Shown here piece by piece: positions 10,705-19,070 of a stretch of DNA of 64,000 nucleotides (its first letter is position 1; every line of letters begins with the position of its first letter). The stretch comes from Pseudomonas paralactis (GTDB lineage Bacteria; Pseudomonadota; Gammaproteobacteria; Pseudomonadales; Pseudomonadaceae): NCBI RefSeq assembly GCF_001439735.1, contig NZ_JYLN01000002.1:797889-861888 (forward strand), read 5' to 3'. The notes beneath the pieces were generated by a model, which saw nothing but the letters and a program-made list of their open reading frames with translations, made no database searches and was not told the DNA's origin. A program made the translations under genes and the position numbers.

Positions 10705-10732
10705 GGAACGCATTACTTATACGGGCCACACA
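10705..10732 (+). promoter_or_regulatory. hrp box (HrpL promoter) before hrpA
   Basis: GGAACG, 15 bases, then CCACACA. This fits the HrpL sigma-factor consensus (GGAACC-N15/16-CCACNNA) with one mismatch, and lies about 98 bases before the hrpA start codon. Together with the box before hrpJ it implies that the two operons are co-regulated by HrpL. Confidence 0.8.
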
Positions 10733-10829
10733 GTGGTTGCCAGGAGAAAATTTCTGCAACACGCAGACGTTGCCGCGATTTGACCGCTGGAAAAATAAAG
10801 CCCCAAAAACCCACAACAGGATTTTTTAT

Positions 10830-11033
10830 ATGAGTATTGACGCATCAAGTGGTATGAAAAGTATAGCGCAAACAGTTGCATCTCTAGGAGGTACAAGTGC
10901 AGCCGCAGGCAGCAGCGAAGGCTCAGCCGAAGCTATCTTCGAGAAAATGAAGGCTGATGCCATAAAAAACGGCTGGAAGAGTGCTGAAGTAAAAAATATT
11001 CAAGCATTGATCCGGTCGGGCGCTGGCCAATAA
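10830..11033 (+). CDS. hrpA: HrpA-position small T3SS filament (pilin/needle) candidate
   Basis: A 67-residue protein rich in Ala, Ser and Gly in its first half, with a predicted helix in the second half (F-E-K-M-K-A-D-A-I-K-N-G-W-K). It is first after an hrp box and precedes hrpB and hrcJ, the place of the HrpA pilin in P. syringae. It is shorter than P. syringae HrpA (just over 100 residues), closer to animal-type needle subunits. The ATG at 10830 with AGG about 9 bases upstream is preferred over longer in-frame starts. The assignment rests on position, size and composition, because pilins diverge too fast for sequence recognition. Confidence 0.65.
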   Translation: MSIDASSGMKSIAQTVASLGGTSAAAGSSEGSAEAIFEKMKADAIKNGWKSAEVKNIQALIRSGAGQ

Positions 11034-11046
11034 CTACGAGGTGACC

Positions 11047-11082
11047 GATTACCTTTCAGGCTTTCCAGCCCGAAAGGTAATC
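11047..11082 (+). other. Long hairpin just after hrpA
   Basis: GATTACCTTTC (11047-11057) pairs perfectly with GAAAGGTAATC (11072-11082), and GGC/GCC extends the stem inside the loop. It starts 13 bases after the hrpA stop codon. No T run follows, so it looks less like an intrinsic terminator and more like an mRNA 3'-end stabiliser or partial attenuator favouring hrpA transcript over hrpB and later genes. The role is inference. Confidence 0.6.
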
Positions 11083-11150
11083 ATCCAACCGGCCGACAGA
11101 TCATTTTAGTGTTCTAGCGCCACTGTCCACCCTGAACGAGTAAACACCCC

Positions 11151-11522
11151 ATGCAAATAGTCAACGACCGTTTTTCACAGAAAAGCAGCAGTACCGAGCA
11201 TGACCGTACGCCACCGGAACACTCGGCAGGCAGCACGGACGTCAGTTTTTTCACATCACTGTTCGAAGGTTCTCATCCCACAAACACAATCGCTTCCAAG
11301 CCTGACGTCTCACTCCTTTTGACAGAAGCATCCAAGCACCTCAGCAACTCAAGAGATGGCTTCGCCAAAATAATACGGTCGACCAAAAAAGGGATAGACG
11401 TTGAGGCCATAGGCAATTACCCACGCGAGTTACATAACGCACAACTGACAACACAACTGATGGTGAAATGCCTTGCCAAGACAACCCAGTGCATTGACAA
11501 GATCAGCAACATGCAGTCTTGA
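11151..11522 (+). CDS. hrpB: HrpB, T3SS inner-rod protein (SctI family)
   Basis: A 123-residue protein directly before hrcJ. The first half is polar and low in complexity. The C-terminal about 30 residues (M-V-K-C-L-A-K-T-T-Q-C-I-D-K-I-S-N-M-Q) resemble the conserved amphipathic C-terminus of SctI/HrpB inner-rod subunits, which polymerise inside the basal body and link the needle to the base. Its stop codon sits three bases before the hrcJ ATG. Good confidence from gene order plus the C-terminal pattern. Confidence 0.75.
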   Translation: MQIVNDRFSQKSSSTEHDRTPPEHSAGSTDVSFFTSLFEGSHPTNTIASKPDVSLLLTEASKHLSNSRDGFAKIIRSTKKGIDVEAIGNYPRELHNAQLTTQLMVKCLAKTTQCIDKISNMQS

Positions 11523-11524
11523 GC

Positions 11525-12325
11525 ATGAATAACTCTCTGCTTGTCGCTTTAGTTTTGAGTATGACTTTTATATTGAGCGGATGTGGTGACCGGGTAGAAC
11601 TGCATCGCCAACTGTCCGAACAAGAAGCCAATGAGGTCGTAGCCGAATTGGCTGATAAACATATTCGCGCGCAAAAAGTCCCGGCCAAAGACGGTGTCGT
11701 CGTAACGGTTAATACGAGCGACATCGGGCGCGCCGTGCGTACCCTGGAAGCCGCCGGCCTTCCCCGACTGGCCCGGACCACTATGGGGGATACCTTTCGC
11801 AAGGAAGGGGTCATTTCCACGCCGCTGGAAGAGCGTGCCCGCTACATCTATGCCTTATCTCAAGAGCTTGAAACCACGCTGTCCAAGATCGACGGCGTCA
11901 TCGTCGCACGCGTGCATGTGGTGTTGCCTGAACGCATCGCGCCCGGAGAGCCGGTCCAACCCGCATCCGCGTCGGTATTCATCAAGCATGATCCACGCCT
12001 GGACCCCGACAACATCCGCGCAAGGGTCCGCAGAATGGTGGCGAGCAGCATCCCTGGAATGACCACCGCCGTGGACAATCCGCAAAAACTCACCGTGGTG
12101 TTTGTACCGGCCTCCACTTATCAGGAACAACAACGCCTGGTGTATTTCGGCCCCTTCCTGGTGCCCGGCGACGATCTCGGATTCTGGCGAACCAGCATCA
12201 TGATTTTGCTGCTCAGCCTGGCTTCGGCCGTGGCTGCCATGATCATCCTGCAAGCGCGGCGCAAGCGTCCCCATCAACAGCCCGCACTGACAGGAAACTC
12301 AACGGGGCCAACGCATGGCACCTAG
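11525..12325 (+). CDS. hrcJ: HrcJ, T3SS inner-membrane ring lipoprotein (SctJ/YscJ)
   Basis: Forms the periplasmic face of the inner-membrane ring of the secretion apparatus. It has 266 residues: signal peptide with lipobox L-S-G-C (Cys20), the YscJ/FliF ring-building domain at about 20-190 with the family motifs L-S-E-Q-E-A-N-E and A-R-V-H-V-V-L-P-E, and one C-terminal membrane helix (about 225-245) before a basic tail. The ATG at 11525 is chosen over a TTG at 11519 that overlaps the hrpB stop. Confidence 0.95.
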   Translation: MNNSLLVALVLSMTFILSGCGDRVELHRQLSEQEANEVVAELADKHIRAQKVPAKDGVVVTVNTSDIGRAVRTLEAAGLPRLARTTMGDTFRKEGVISTPLEERARYIYALSQELETTLSKIDGVIVARVHVVLPERIAPGEPVQPASASVFIKHDPRLDPDNIRARVRRMVASSIPGMTTAVDNPQKLTVVFVPASTYQEQQRLVYFGPFLVPGDDLGFWRTSIMILLLSLASAVAAMIILQARRKRPHQQPALTGNSTGPTHGT

Positions 12326-12920
12326 ACCCGATCATCTGATGCGTGAGCAACTGGCCTGGGCTCAATGGTGGGCTTTTCCCTGGAAGCACGCCCACGAAGA
12401 CTGGAGAGGCGACAAGTACCGGGCGATTGAAAGGCTTTTTTATAGCGCTCGGTCAGCGCCAGACGACCTTACGGGTTTTGCAGCCTGCTTACCGGCTGCA
12501 CCTCATGCCACTGTGCTTCGGTTGGCCCTGGCCTCCACGAACCAGCTCAACCTGGTCCTGGCATTGGCTAATCACACGTTCAATCCCCAAGCAGCAGCAT
12601 CCTTGAGTGAAGATCATCATGAGTGGTGCATGCGCCTCTCCATGGCGCTGTACCCTTCCATGCTGCCCCCACAGTCCGATCCGCTACGACTGCTTCACAG
12701 CTGGGTTGAACCCGCGACCTGGCAGCGCCTTCGATTGCGCTTCCCCCGTACGCGTGTGAGCGAGGCTGAAACAGCAGACGCCCCACTCGAAAATGCAAGC
12801 AGCCGATTGAACACGCTCTGGCAGGCCGTCGTCTGGCGCGTCGCAACCATGGCGAGCGACGGCCTGCCCCTGTCTCGCCAGGAGGAGGAAAGCAGCGATG
12901 TTATGCCGACATACTATTGA
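12315..12920 (+). CDS. hrpD: HrpD, T3SS sorting-platform protein (SctK-like)
   Basis: A 201-residue soluble protein between hrcJ and hrpE, the place of hrpD in P. syringae, whose product corresponds to SctK, the link between the basal body and the cytoplasmic sorting platform. It is rich in Trp and Leu (A-W-A-Q-W-W-A-F-P-W near the N-terminus), as SctK proteins often are. It overlaps hrcJ by 11 bases and hrpE by 23, so translation is coupled. Assigned mainly by gene order. Confidence 0.78.
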   Translation: MAPRPDHLMREQLAWAQWWAFPWKHAHEDWRGDKYRAIERLFYSARSAPDDLTGFAACLPAAPHATVLRLALASTNQLNLVLALANHTFNPQAAASLSEDHHEWCMRLSMALYPSMLPPQSDPLRLLHSWVEPATWQRLRLRFPRTRVSEAETADAPLENASSRLNTLWQAVVWRVATMASDGLPLSRQEEESSDVMPTYY

Positions 12921-13491
12921 GTTACGCAAGGACGCCTCCGGCCCGCGAGCCAACCTTATCCCGCGCGAAGAGCTGGCCAATTGGGAGCAGGCCAACCATC
13001 TGTTGAGCCAGGCCAATGCCCAGGCCGACGAATTGATACGTATGGCCGAAAAAAAATGCGAGGCCATGCTTGAACACGCCTCATTGGAAATCTGGCAACG
13101 TGCCGACGCTCAACTCAAGCAATGGGAACGCGACCGTCAATCGATGTGCGACAACCTTGAACACTACGCGACCTCCATCACCAACCAGGCCATTCGCTGC
13201 CTGCTCGACGAGACAACTGCCCCGCAACGTCTCGCAGCGCTGTTGAAGCAGTTGCTGGATAGCCAAGTTCAGGAAGTCAGTGCGACGTTGCTTTGTCATC
13301 CCCATGATATTGAGGAAATAAGGCAGGGCCTGGCCCGTCACAAGAGCAGATTCTGGAAAGTAACCGCCGACGACACGGTTCATCCTCAAACACTCGTACT
13401 GAAAACAGATGAGGGGGACTTCCGTATCAGCTGGAATGCCATGCTCGATACTTTCTTCAACCAGGGCAAAGAGTATTCGATCGAGATCTAA
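12898..13491 (+). CDS. hrpE: HrpE, T3SS ATPase stator/regulator (SctL family)
   Basis: A 197-residue homologue of SctL/FliH, which dimerises, binds the HrcN ATPase and tethers it to HrcQ. An N-terminal helical region rich in Ala, Gln and Glu (about 30-100) leads into a C-terminal domain like that of V/F-ATPase stator subunits (about 100-195), ending in S-W-N-A-M-L-D-T-F-F. It is followed by 88 bases before hrpF, the longest gap within the run from hrcJ to hrpV, which could hold a secondary promoter. Confidence 0.85.
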   Translation: MLCRHTIELRKDASGPRANLIPREELANWEQANHLLSQANAQADELIRMAEKKCEAMLEHASLEIWQRADAQLKQWERDRQSMCDNLEHYATSITNQAIRCLLDETTAPQRLAALLKQLLDSQVQEVSATLLCHPHDIEEIRQGLARHKSRFWKVTADDTVHPQTLVLKTDEGDFRISWNAMLDTFFNQGKEYSIEI

Positions 13492-13579
13492 TCCTACGAG
13501 TACAAAGACTTTATTTATATTCAGCACTTAGAACCGACTGTTTAAATTCACCTTTCAACCTATGTATCAGAGGGAAATC

Positions 13580-13795
13580 ATGGATTTCTTCAAAGAACTG
13601 ACTCATTCGATCGCCCGAAATAAGACATCGACGTACAAAGAATTCAAGTCCGGTTTCGAAGAAAGCCTGGCCGCCGAAGACAGCGAGTTGTTTCACAACT
13701 TGGTAACGCGCAGAGAGGTCACGTTTGCGCTTTATAGCGAGCACGGTAAAACGGTCAATCAGATGCTCAAAACAACGATTGAAAGTTTTCAGTAA
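13580..13795 (+). CDS. hrpF: HrpF, small T3SS protein (pilin chaperone-like)
   Basis: A 71-residue helical protein matching P. syringae HrpF in size and position. HrpF proteins are SctE/SctF co-chaperone-like and are thought to stabilise the HrpA pilin together with HrpG. The ATG at 13580, with AGAGGGA just upstream, is preferred over 13562. Its TAA touches the ATG of hrpG (TAAATG), indicating translational coupling. Confidence 0.72.
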   Translation: MDFFKELTHSIARNKTSTYKEFKSGFEESLAAEDSELFHNLVTRREVTFALYSEHGKTVNQMLKTTIESFQ

Positions 13796-14188
13796 ATGAA
13801 AGCGCTCGTGGGTGACTGGTTGAGCGGCAAGGAGGAAGAAATCGCCCTATTTGAAGGCGAAGACCCAGTCACCTTGCGACGTCAGGGCGACGCCATTTTA
13901 TTGGGCGTTCAACTGACCTCAGCTCTGCCAGATAACTCAGCCTTGCAAGGCTGGCTGCGCCTGGGCGCGGCCAGCTTGAATCATTTTCAGGGTGCATTGG
14001 CTCAAAAAGCTGACACAGGTGCGCTATGGCTGATTCAACGTCTGCGCACAGACCGTGGCCAAGCCCACGTACTGAGTTGCCTCGAGACCCTGCTCAACCA
14101 ACGCGACACATGGCGCGCAATCGTTGCGCGTCTTGCTCGCCCCGCCCAGAACCTCAAACCCACCCCGCTACGTTCACGCTTGTACTAA
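13796..14188 (+). CDS. hrpG: HrpG, T3SS regulator/chaperone-like protein
   Basis: A 130-residue protein between hrpF and hrcC, the position of hrpG in P. syringae. There HrpG binds HrpV and relieves its inhibition of HrpS, and resembles SctG/YscG chaperones built from TPR-like helices. The helical, Leu/Ala-rich sequence (L-R-L-G-A-A-S-L-N, W-L-I-Q-R-L-R) is compatible with that. Function is by synteny. Confidence 0.72.
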   Translation: MKALVGDWLSGKEEEIALFEGEDPVTLRRQGDAILLGVQLTSALPDNSALQGWLRLGAASLNHFQGALAQKADTGALWLIQRLRTDRGQAHVLSCLETLLNQRDTWRAIVARLARPAQNLKPTPLRSRLY

Positions 14189-14202
14189 TCAGAGAACTGT
14201 CT

Positions 14203-16344
14203 ATGCCTAACAAGACCCATAAGGGCAGCCGCTTGTGCCTTGACTCGCCTGATGCTTCATTCAAAAGAGCCCATTGGCGCAAAGTGTTCCTGTTTTCCTG
14301 GCTACTGGCTTCAACCCCATGCGCGTTCGCGGCGATCCCCGCCGAATGGAGGAACACTGCCTACGCTTATGAAGCCGAACATAAGCCAGTTCGGGACGTG
14401 CTCGACGACTTCGCCCAAACCTTTGGTACGCAACTGCAAATCGAGGGTCTGCTGGAGGGCACCGTCAACGGCAAGATACGCGCCAATACCCCGCAATCCT
14501 TGCTCGACCGGCTGGGAGTAGAACATCGCTTCCAATGGTATCTGTACAACAACACGCTCTACATCAGCACCCTGGACCAGCAAGAGTCCGCGCGCCTGGA
14601 GGTTTCCTCCGAGACCATTGCCGACCTCAAGCAGGCGCTCACGGATATTGGCCTGCTCGATAGTCGCTTCGGTTGGGGTGAGTTGCCCGAAGATGGCGTC
14701 GTGCTGGTCTCCGGACCTCGGCGCTATATCGAACAAATCAAGCAGTTCAGCAGCCAACGCCGCACCGCCGATGAAAAACAGACCGTGCTGAGCTTCCCGC
14801 TGAAGTTCGCCAATGCCGCGGATCGTCAAGTGGATTACCGCGGCCAGAAGCTGATCATTGCTGGTGTTTCCAGCATTGTGCGAGGGTTGCTGGAGCCGCG
14901 TTCAAATCCGATTTCCTCGGTGCTGAGCCAACGCCCCTCCTCACAGCCCTCGCCTATAGCGCCGAATGCTCCCCGCTTGAGCAATCCCATGCTGGGGCAG
15001 ATCCTCGGTACCAACAGCAACAACATGCCATTGGACATTGGCGCCACACTGCCCCCGCGTGCGCCTGCCCCCAGCAGCCGGATTCGCGTCGAAGCCGACA
15101 TTCGCAATAACGCAGTCTTGATCTACGACCTGCCCGAGCGCCAGGCCATGTACCGCGAGTTGATCGCTCAACTCGATGTGGCGCGCAAACTGGTGGAGAT
15201 CGACACGATCATTCTGGATATCGAGCGTACGCAGCTGGACGAGTTCGGCGTGAACTGGGGCTTTCAGAACAGCCGGTTCCGTGGCGGTGTACAGATGGCG
15301 CCGGGCACATCCCAACAGCTGTCGATTGAGAATCGCGACCGTTTCTATGCCGACATACGTGCCCTGGAAGCCAAGGGGCTGGCGACCATGGTTTCCAACC
15401 CGTCCGTGCTCACCCTGGAAAACCAGCCGGCGGTGATCGACTTCAACCGCACTCAATACCTGACGCCCGGGCGTGAAAACGCCACCATCTTGCCGGTCAC
15501 TGTCGGTACCAGCGTCCAGGTCGTGCCCCGCGTGATCACCAGCCGGGGAAGCCATCAGATCCACCTGGTGGTGGATATCGAAGACGGCACCTTCGACGAA
15601 TCCAACCCCAACCGTAGCTTGAGGGACCTTGATGTGCGCCGCGGTAACGTCAGCACCCAGGCCGTCATGGCGGAAAAGCGCTCGATGGTGGTGGGTGGCT
15701 TCCACGTCACAGAAAGCACCGACAGGCAAAACAAGGTGCCGCTGCTGGGCGATATCCCGCTGCTGGGCAAGGCGCTGTTCTCTTCCAGCGAAAGGCAGAA
15801 CAACCGGCGTGAACGCCTGTTTATCATCACGCCACGCGTCATCGGCGACCAGGCCGATCCGTCTCGCTATTTGCCTCAGGCGGACCAGGCCCAATTGCAG
15901 ACAGCGCTGGCACCGCTGGCCAGGCGTAACGCCCCGCACCAGCCGGTAATCAAGCGTAGCGACGTGATCAGTACCCTGGCGCACCTGGTGACGGGGCAAG
16001 TGCCCAAGGCCTTCAAGTTGGCGCCAATGCCCCTGGGGCTGAACACGTTGTGCAGCACCCGCGACCTGCTCGCGCTGAGTACCGATCGCAGCCAATGGTA
16101 CGCGGGCGCTGAGTACAACGTTGCAGTCGTGGTGTTGCGCAACCAGTTCAACCGCAATGTGCGCATCGACGAAAAAGAATGCAGCAACTCGCAAACGCTT
16201 GCCGTCACCGTGTGGCCACACGCCTGGTTGAAACCGGGTGAGGAAGCCGAGGTATTTATCGCCATGCGTCCGGTGGTGAAGGATGAACACCTCAGCGTAC
16301 CGCGCCCCACTTTGATTACGCCACCTCATAAGGTCCGCCCATGA
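14203..16344 (+). CDS. hrcC: HrcC, T3SS outer-membrane secretin (SctC)
   Basis: Forms the outer-membrane channel. It has 713 residues with a signal peptide (hydrophobic F-L-F-S-W-L-L-A-S-T-P-C-A-F-A, cleavage near residue 45), N0-N1-N3 ring domains (about 60-370) and a secretin core (about 390-600) with the typical V-E-I-D-T-I-I-L-D, V-S-N-P-S-V-L-T-L-E-N and V-P-L-L-G-D-I-P-L-L-G-K motifs. A C-terminal extension of about 110 residues may bind the pilotin HrpT. The ATG at 14203 is used because a longer frame from 14026 would overlap hrpG by 160 bases. hrpT overlaps its end by 4 bases. Confidence 0.95.
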   Translation: MPNKTHKGSRLCLDSPDASFKRAHWRKVFLFSWLLASTPCAFAAIPAEWRNTAYAYEAEHKPVRDVLDDFAQTFGTQLQIEGLLEGTVNGKIRANTPQSLLDRLGVEHRFQWYLYNNTLYISTLDQQESARLEVSSETIADLKQALTDIGLLDSRFGWGELPEDGVVLVSGPRRYIEQIKQFSSQRRTADEKQTVLSFPLKFANAADRQVDYRGQKLIIAGVSSIVRGLLEPRSNPISSVLSQRPSSQPSPIAPNAPRLSNPMLGQILGTNSNNMPLDIGATLPPRAPAPSSRIRVEADIRNNAVLIYDLPERQAMYRELIAQLDVARKLVEIDTIILDIERTQLDEFGVNWGFQNSRFRGGVQMAPGTSQQLSIENRDRFYADIRALEAKGLATMVSNPSVLTLENQPAVIDFNRTQYLTPGRENATILPVTVGTSVQVVPRVITSRGSHQIHLVVDIEDGTFDESNPNRSLRDLDVRRGNVSTQAVMAEKRSMVVGGFHVTESTDRQNKVPLLGDIPLLGKALFSSSERQNNRRERLFIITPRVIGDQADPSRYLPQADQAQLQTALAPLARRNAPHQPVIKRSDVISTLAHLVTGQVPKAFKLAPMPLGLNTLCSTRDLLALSTDRSQWYAGAEYNVAVVVLRNQFNRNVRIDEKECSNSQTLAVTVWPHAWLKPGEEAEVFIAMRPVVKDEHLSVPRPTLITPPHKVRP

Positions 16345-16544
16345 AACATCAATTGTTGTGCGTCACTCTGATCGGTGCGGCGCTGCTCGTCAGCGCTTGC
16401 ACCCCCACGTGCAAAGGCGACTCCTGCTCACGCCCGCAATCGACCGCACAAAAGATGGTGATCTGGTGGCCATCTCACATGCGTGTCGAACCCGGCCCTT
16501 CCGGGGAGCGAGCGGATTACCAGACGATATCGCTGGAACGATGA
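16341..16544 (+). CDS. hrpT: HrpT, small T3SS outer-membrane lipoprotein
   Basis: A 67-residue lipoprotein with lipobox V-S-A-C (Cys20) and a short mature part containing W-W-P-S. HrpT of P. syringae is an outer-membrane lipoprotein encoded right after hrcC and thought to assist secretin assembly (pilotin-like). Its ATGA overlaps both hrcC and hrpV. Confidence 0.8.
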   Translation: MKHQLLCVTLIGAALLVSACTPTCKGDSCSRPQSTAQKMVIWWPSHMRVEPGPSGERADYQTISLER

Positions 16545-16906
16545 GCATCCAGGAAATACCCGACCAACCACGCCAGGTATTTCTGGAGAACCTGGTGAGC
16601 GGCGCAGCCACTCACCAGGTTCTCGCTTGCGGTATTGAGGTGCGTGTGGCGCACGCAGGCAATCGGCCTGGGCTGGCCTTGCATGTCGCTCGCGAAGCGT
16701 TGCAAGCCGGGCAATTACAACGCGCATTGCAACGGCGCTTTGAGCAGGCACAGGTGTTTGATGGATGTTTTATCTATCTCAATAATCAGGACGCCCTGGT
16801 GATCTGGCACGCATTGCCCACCTCTCACGGCGATACGGGCAGGATCCTCGGCAGGATGCTCTCGCTGGCCAATCTCAGCGCACTGGACCCAGGTTCCAGT
16901 CGCTGA
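16541..16906 (+). CDS. hrpV: HrpV, negative regulator of HrpS
   Basis: A 121-residue protein, last gene of the plus-strand T3SS operon. In P. syringae HrpV is an anti-activator that binds HrpS and lowers hrpL transcription, itself neutralised by HrpG. The ATG at 16541 overlaps the hrpT stop (ATGA); a longer frame from 16358 would run through hrpT. Its TGA ends at 16906, and the next base starts the convergent hrcU stop codon, so no terminator fits between the operons. Function is by synteny. Confidence 0.75.
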   Translation: MSIQEIPDQPRQVFLENLVSGAATHQVLACGIEVRVAHAGNRPGLALHVAREALQAGQLQRALQRRFEQAQVFDGCFIYLNNQDALVIWHALPTSHGDTGRILGRMLSLANLSALDPGSSR

Positions 16907-18004
16907 TCAGCGTTGATCAAGCTCAGGCAGTTCCAGCGTTTCGCGCTTGGCTTCGTCATCCAGCTCACGCAAGGTGCGGTAGATCAATGCTACCGCCTGC
17001 AAGGTTTCGCGAGGAATACTTGCACCCAGCTGTTTGGTATAGATGGTGCGGGCCAACCACACACATTGAATCACCGGGACCTCGGCGGCCTTTGCTCGCG
17101 CGATCAGTTTTCGCGCTTCGTCGTCCGTGCCTTTGCTGATCAGCAGGGGCAAAGGCGTCTCGCCTGGGCGGTAGTAGAGGGCGACTGCAAAGTGCGTGGG
17201 GTTAACCACCAACATGTCGGCCTCTTCCAGTTTGGGCAGTTTGACCTTCGGCTCCTCTTGCGCCAATTCATGCGCCAATTGGCGGCGCTGGCCCTTCACA
17301 TGGGGGTCGCCCTCCATGTCCTTGTACTCCTTGACGACCTCAACCTGTGTCATGCGCATACGCTTGGCGAAGAAGTGTTTTTGCAAGGTCAGATCGATCA
17401 GCGCCAACACCAGCAACAGCCCCAGGCAGGCATGCAGCAAGTGACGGAACAACGCGATCAGCGCCAGCAGATAACTCTGCAGGTCGCTGTTGGCAAGGTT
17501 AATCAACGCCCCCAAAGCGGGCCAGACCACCACGTACACCATCAAGCCCAGAAGCAATGCCTTGGCGATGCTCATCAGCAGATTCATTAACGACTGAGCA
17601 GAGAACATCTGCTTGATCTGGCTGACAGGGTTCAGGCGATTGAAATCCATCTTCAGCGTGGCCGGTGCGAACAGCATGCCGAACTGCATCCAACTGGCAA
17701 TCAGCTTGGCGGCAATCGCAAGCCCGGCCATCAACAGAGAGAACGAGAAAAACATCACCAGGCCCTCCACCAGCACTTCTTCCAGCGCCCGCGCAAACGG
17801 CTGGCCCAAGCGTGACATCGGCAACACCAACAGTTGCTGAAAGCGCTGCAGACTGGTTTCGGCAGTGAACAAGGCGACCTCACTGATCGCCGTCAGCGCC
17901 AGCAGCTTGCTCACATCCTGGCTTTGCGCGACCTGACCCTTCTTACGTTGGTCACGCAGTTTCTTGGCAGACGCCGGGTGCTTTTTTTCCCCCGAATCAC
18001 TCAC
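16907..18004 (-). CDS. hrcU: HrcU, T3SS export-gate switch protein (SctU)
   Basis: Inner-membrane export apparatus protein of the FlhB/YscU family; its self-cleavage changes substrate class from filament subunits to later substrates. It has 365 residues from a GTG start that overlaps the hrcT stop. Four membrane helices lie at about 30-210, followed by a cytoplasmic domain with the autocleavage motif N-P-T-H (in L-V-V-N-P-T-H-F-A-V) near residue 268. It is the last gene of the minus-strand operon and abuts hrpV. Confidence 0.95.
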   Translation of the reverse strand: MSDSGEKKHPASAKKLRDQRKKGQVAQSQDVSKLLALTAISEVALFTAETSLQRFQQLLVLPMSRLGQPFARALEEVLVEGLVMFFSFSLLMAGLAIAAKLIASWMQFGMLFAPATLKMDFNRLNPVSQIKQMFSAQSLMNLLMSIAKALLLGLMVYVVVWPALGALINLANSDLQSYLLALIALFRHLLHACLGLLLVLALIDLTLQKHFFAKRMRMTQVEVVKEYKDMEGDPHVKGQRRQLAHELAQEEPKVKLPKLEEADMLVVNPTHFAVALYYRPGETPLPLLISKGTDDEARKLIARAKAAEVPVIQCVWLARTIYTKQLGASIPRETLQAVALIYRTLRELDDEAKRETLELPELDQR

Positions 18005-18795
18005 GGCGTCGCGACCTTGAACAAAAGCCCCAGGTAGTGCGTAAGCTCACCCAGCTGGCTCATACGCCCGACAATAAGGTCCTGCAACAATGCAAAGTAC
18101 AGCAACAAAATACCGATTCCCGCCAGGCATTTGACCGGCGGTGCCAAGGTACTCACTTGCAATTGCTGGCTGTAGACCCCCAGCAACGCAATACCGAACT
18201 CCAGCAACAACAGCACGGCAATAAAGGGCGCGGCATACAGCAGCATGTGCATGAACGTGTCATTGAGCAGCCCGACAAATACGCTCATGCCATTAGCTGC
18301 CGGAAGCGGAAACCACACGGTGGGTGGCCAGATCAGGTAACTGTCCCAGATCACCTGGGTGAGCGTGCCCAAGCCCAGGATGGCCATCAGCAGGTAAATC
18401 GCCAGTTGCTTGAACATGTGCCCGATCGGCGTCGCGTCCGGCCCCAGTGACGGGTTGAGCTGGCCACCGGCCAAGGCGCCACGCTGGTTGTCCAACAGCG
18501 CACCCACCGACTCGAACATCCAGAACGGCATCGCCAACAACACCCCCAGCAGCAACCCCAACGCGACCTCCTTGAGCATCAGCGCACCAAGCATCAATGC
18601 TGAATAATCCTGCCCCGCCAAAGCAGCATGAATACCCGGAGCGGGCAACAGCGCCATGACCATCACGATGGTGTGCCGAGGCAAGCCGCGCACATGTTGA
18701 AAACAGAACGCCGCCACCAGGATGCCGCAGGGGTAGATACGCGCCATGCCAATCACCAGGCTGGGGAGATACTCGAGATAAAGCAGCACAGGCAA
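18001..18795 (-). CDS. hrcT: HrcT, T3SS export apparatus protein (SctT)
   Basis: A 264-residue integral membrane protein of the FliR/SpaR/YscT family with about six hydrophobic segments. With HrcR and HrcS it builds the helical export gate through which substrates cross the inner membrane. The conserved E-V-A-L-G-L-L-L-G and Y-A-A-P-F-I-A-V-L-L segments are visible. It overlaps hrcU by 4 bases and follows hrcS by 4 bases. Confidence 0.94.
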   Translation of the reverse strand: MPVLLYLEYLPSLVIGMARIYPCGILVAAFCFQHVRGLPRHTIVMVMALLPAPGIHAALAGQDYSALMLGALMLKEVALGLLLGVLLAMPFWMFESVGALLDNQRGALAGGQLNPSLGPDATPIGHMFKQLAIYLLMAILGLGTLTQVIWDSYLIWPPTVWFPLPAANGMSVFVGLLNDTFMHMLLYAAPFIAVLLLLEFGIALLGVYSQQLQVSTLAPPVKCLAGIGILLLYFALLQDLIVGRMSQLGELTHYLGLLFKVATP

Positions 18796-18799
18796 CGCC

Positions 18800-19063
18800 T
18801 TAGTTCAGGGCCGAACGGCCGATCATTTCAAACGTCAGGTTGATCAGCTGGATCAACTCCACGCCAATCCAGCGGCCCGTCAGGATCAAGGTGACACCCA
18901 CCGCCACCAGCTTGATACCAAAGGGCAATGTCTGGTCCTGGATCTGCATCAGCGCTTGTACCAACGAGGTCAGCACCCCCACCACCACCGCCACGATCAG
19001 CGGCGGCGCCGACAGTACAACCACCAGCAACATGCCCTGCTTGAACAGCACGATAGGTTCCAT
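18800..19063 (-). CDS. hrcS: HrcS, T3SS export apparatus protein (SctS)
   Basis: An 87-residue protein with two membrane hairpin helices (about 14-38 and 48-72), the FliQ/YscS family. The sequence F-K-Q-G-M-L-L-V-V-V-L-S-A-P-P-L-I-V and Q-I-Q-D-Q-T-L-P-F are family hallmarks. It lies between hrcR and hrcT in the universal R-S-T order. Confidence 0.95.
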   Translation of the reverse strand: MEPIVLFKQGMLLVVVLSAPPLIVAVVVGVLTSLVQALMQIQDQTLPFGIKLVAVGVTLILTGRWIGVELIQLINLTFEMIGRSALN

Positions 19064-19070
19064 ACGCCAC

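Noticed and set aside
13530..13560. Possible hrp box before hrpF (AGAACC followed by TCACCTT)
   Set aside because: The first block has a mismatch, the second lacks CCAC and the spacing is wrong, so it does not meet the HrpL consensus.
14941..16329. 462-codon open frame antisense to hrcC
   Set aside because: Same shadow effect opposite an intact secretin gene.
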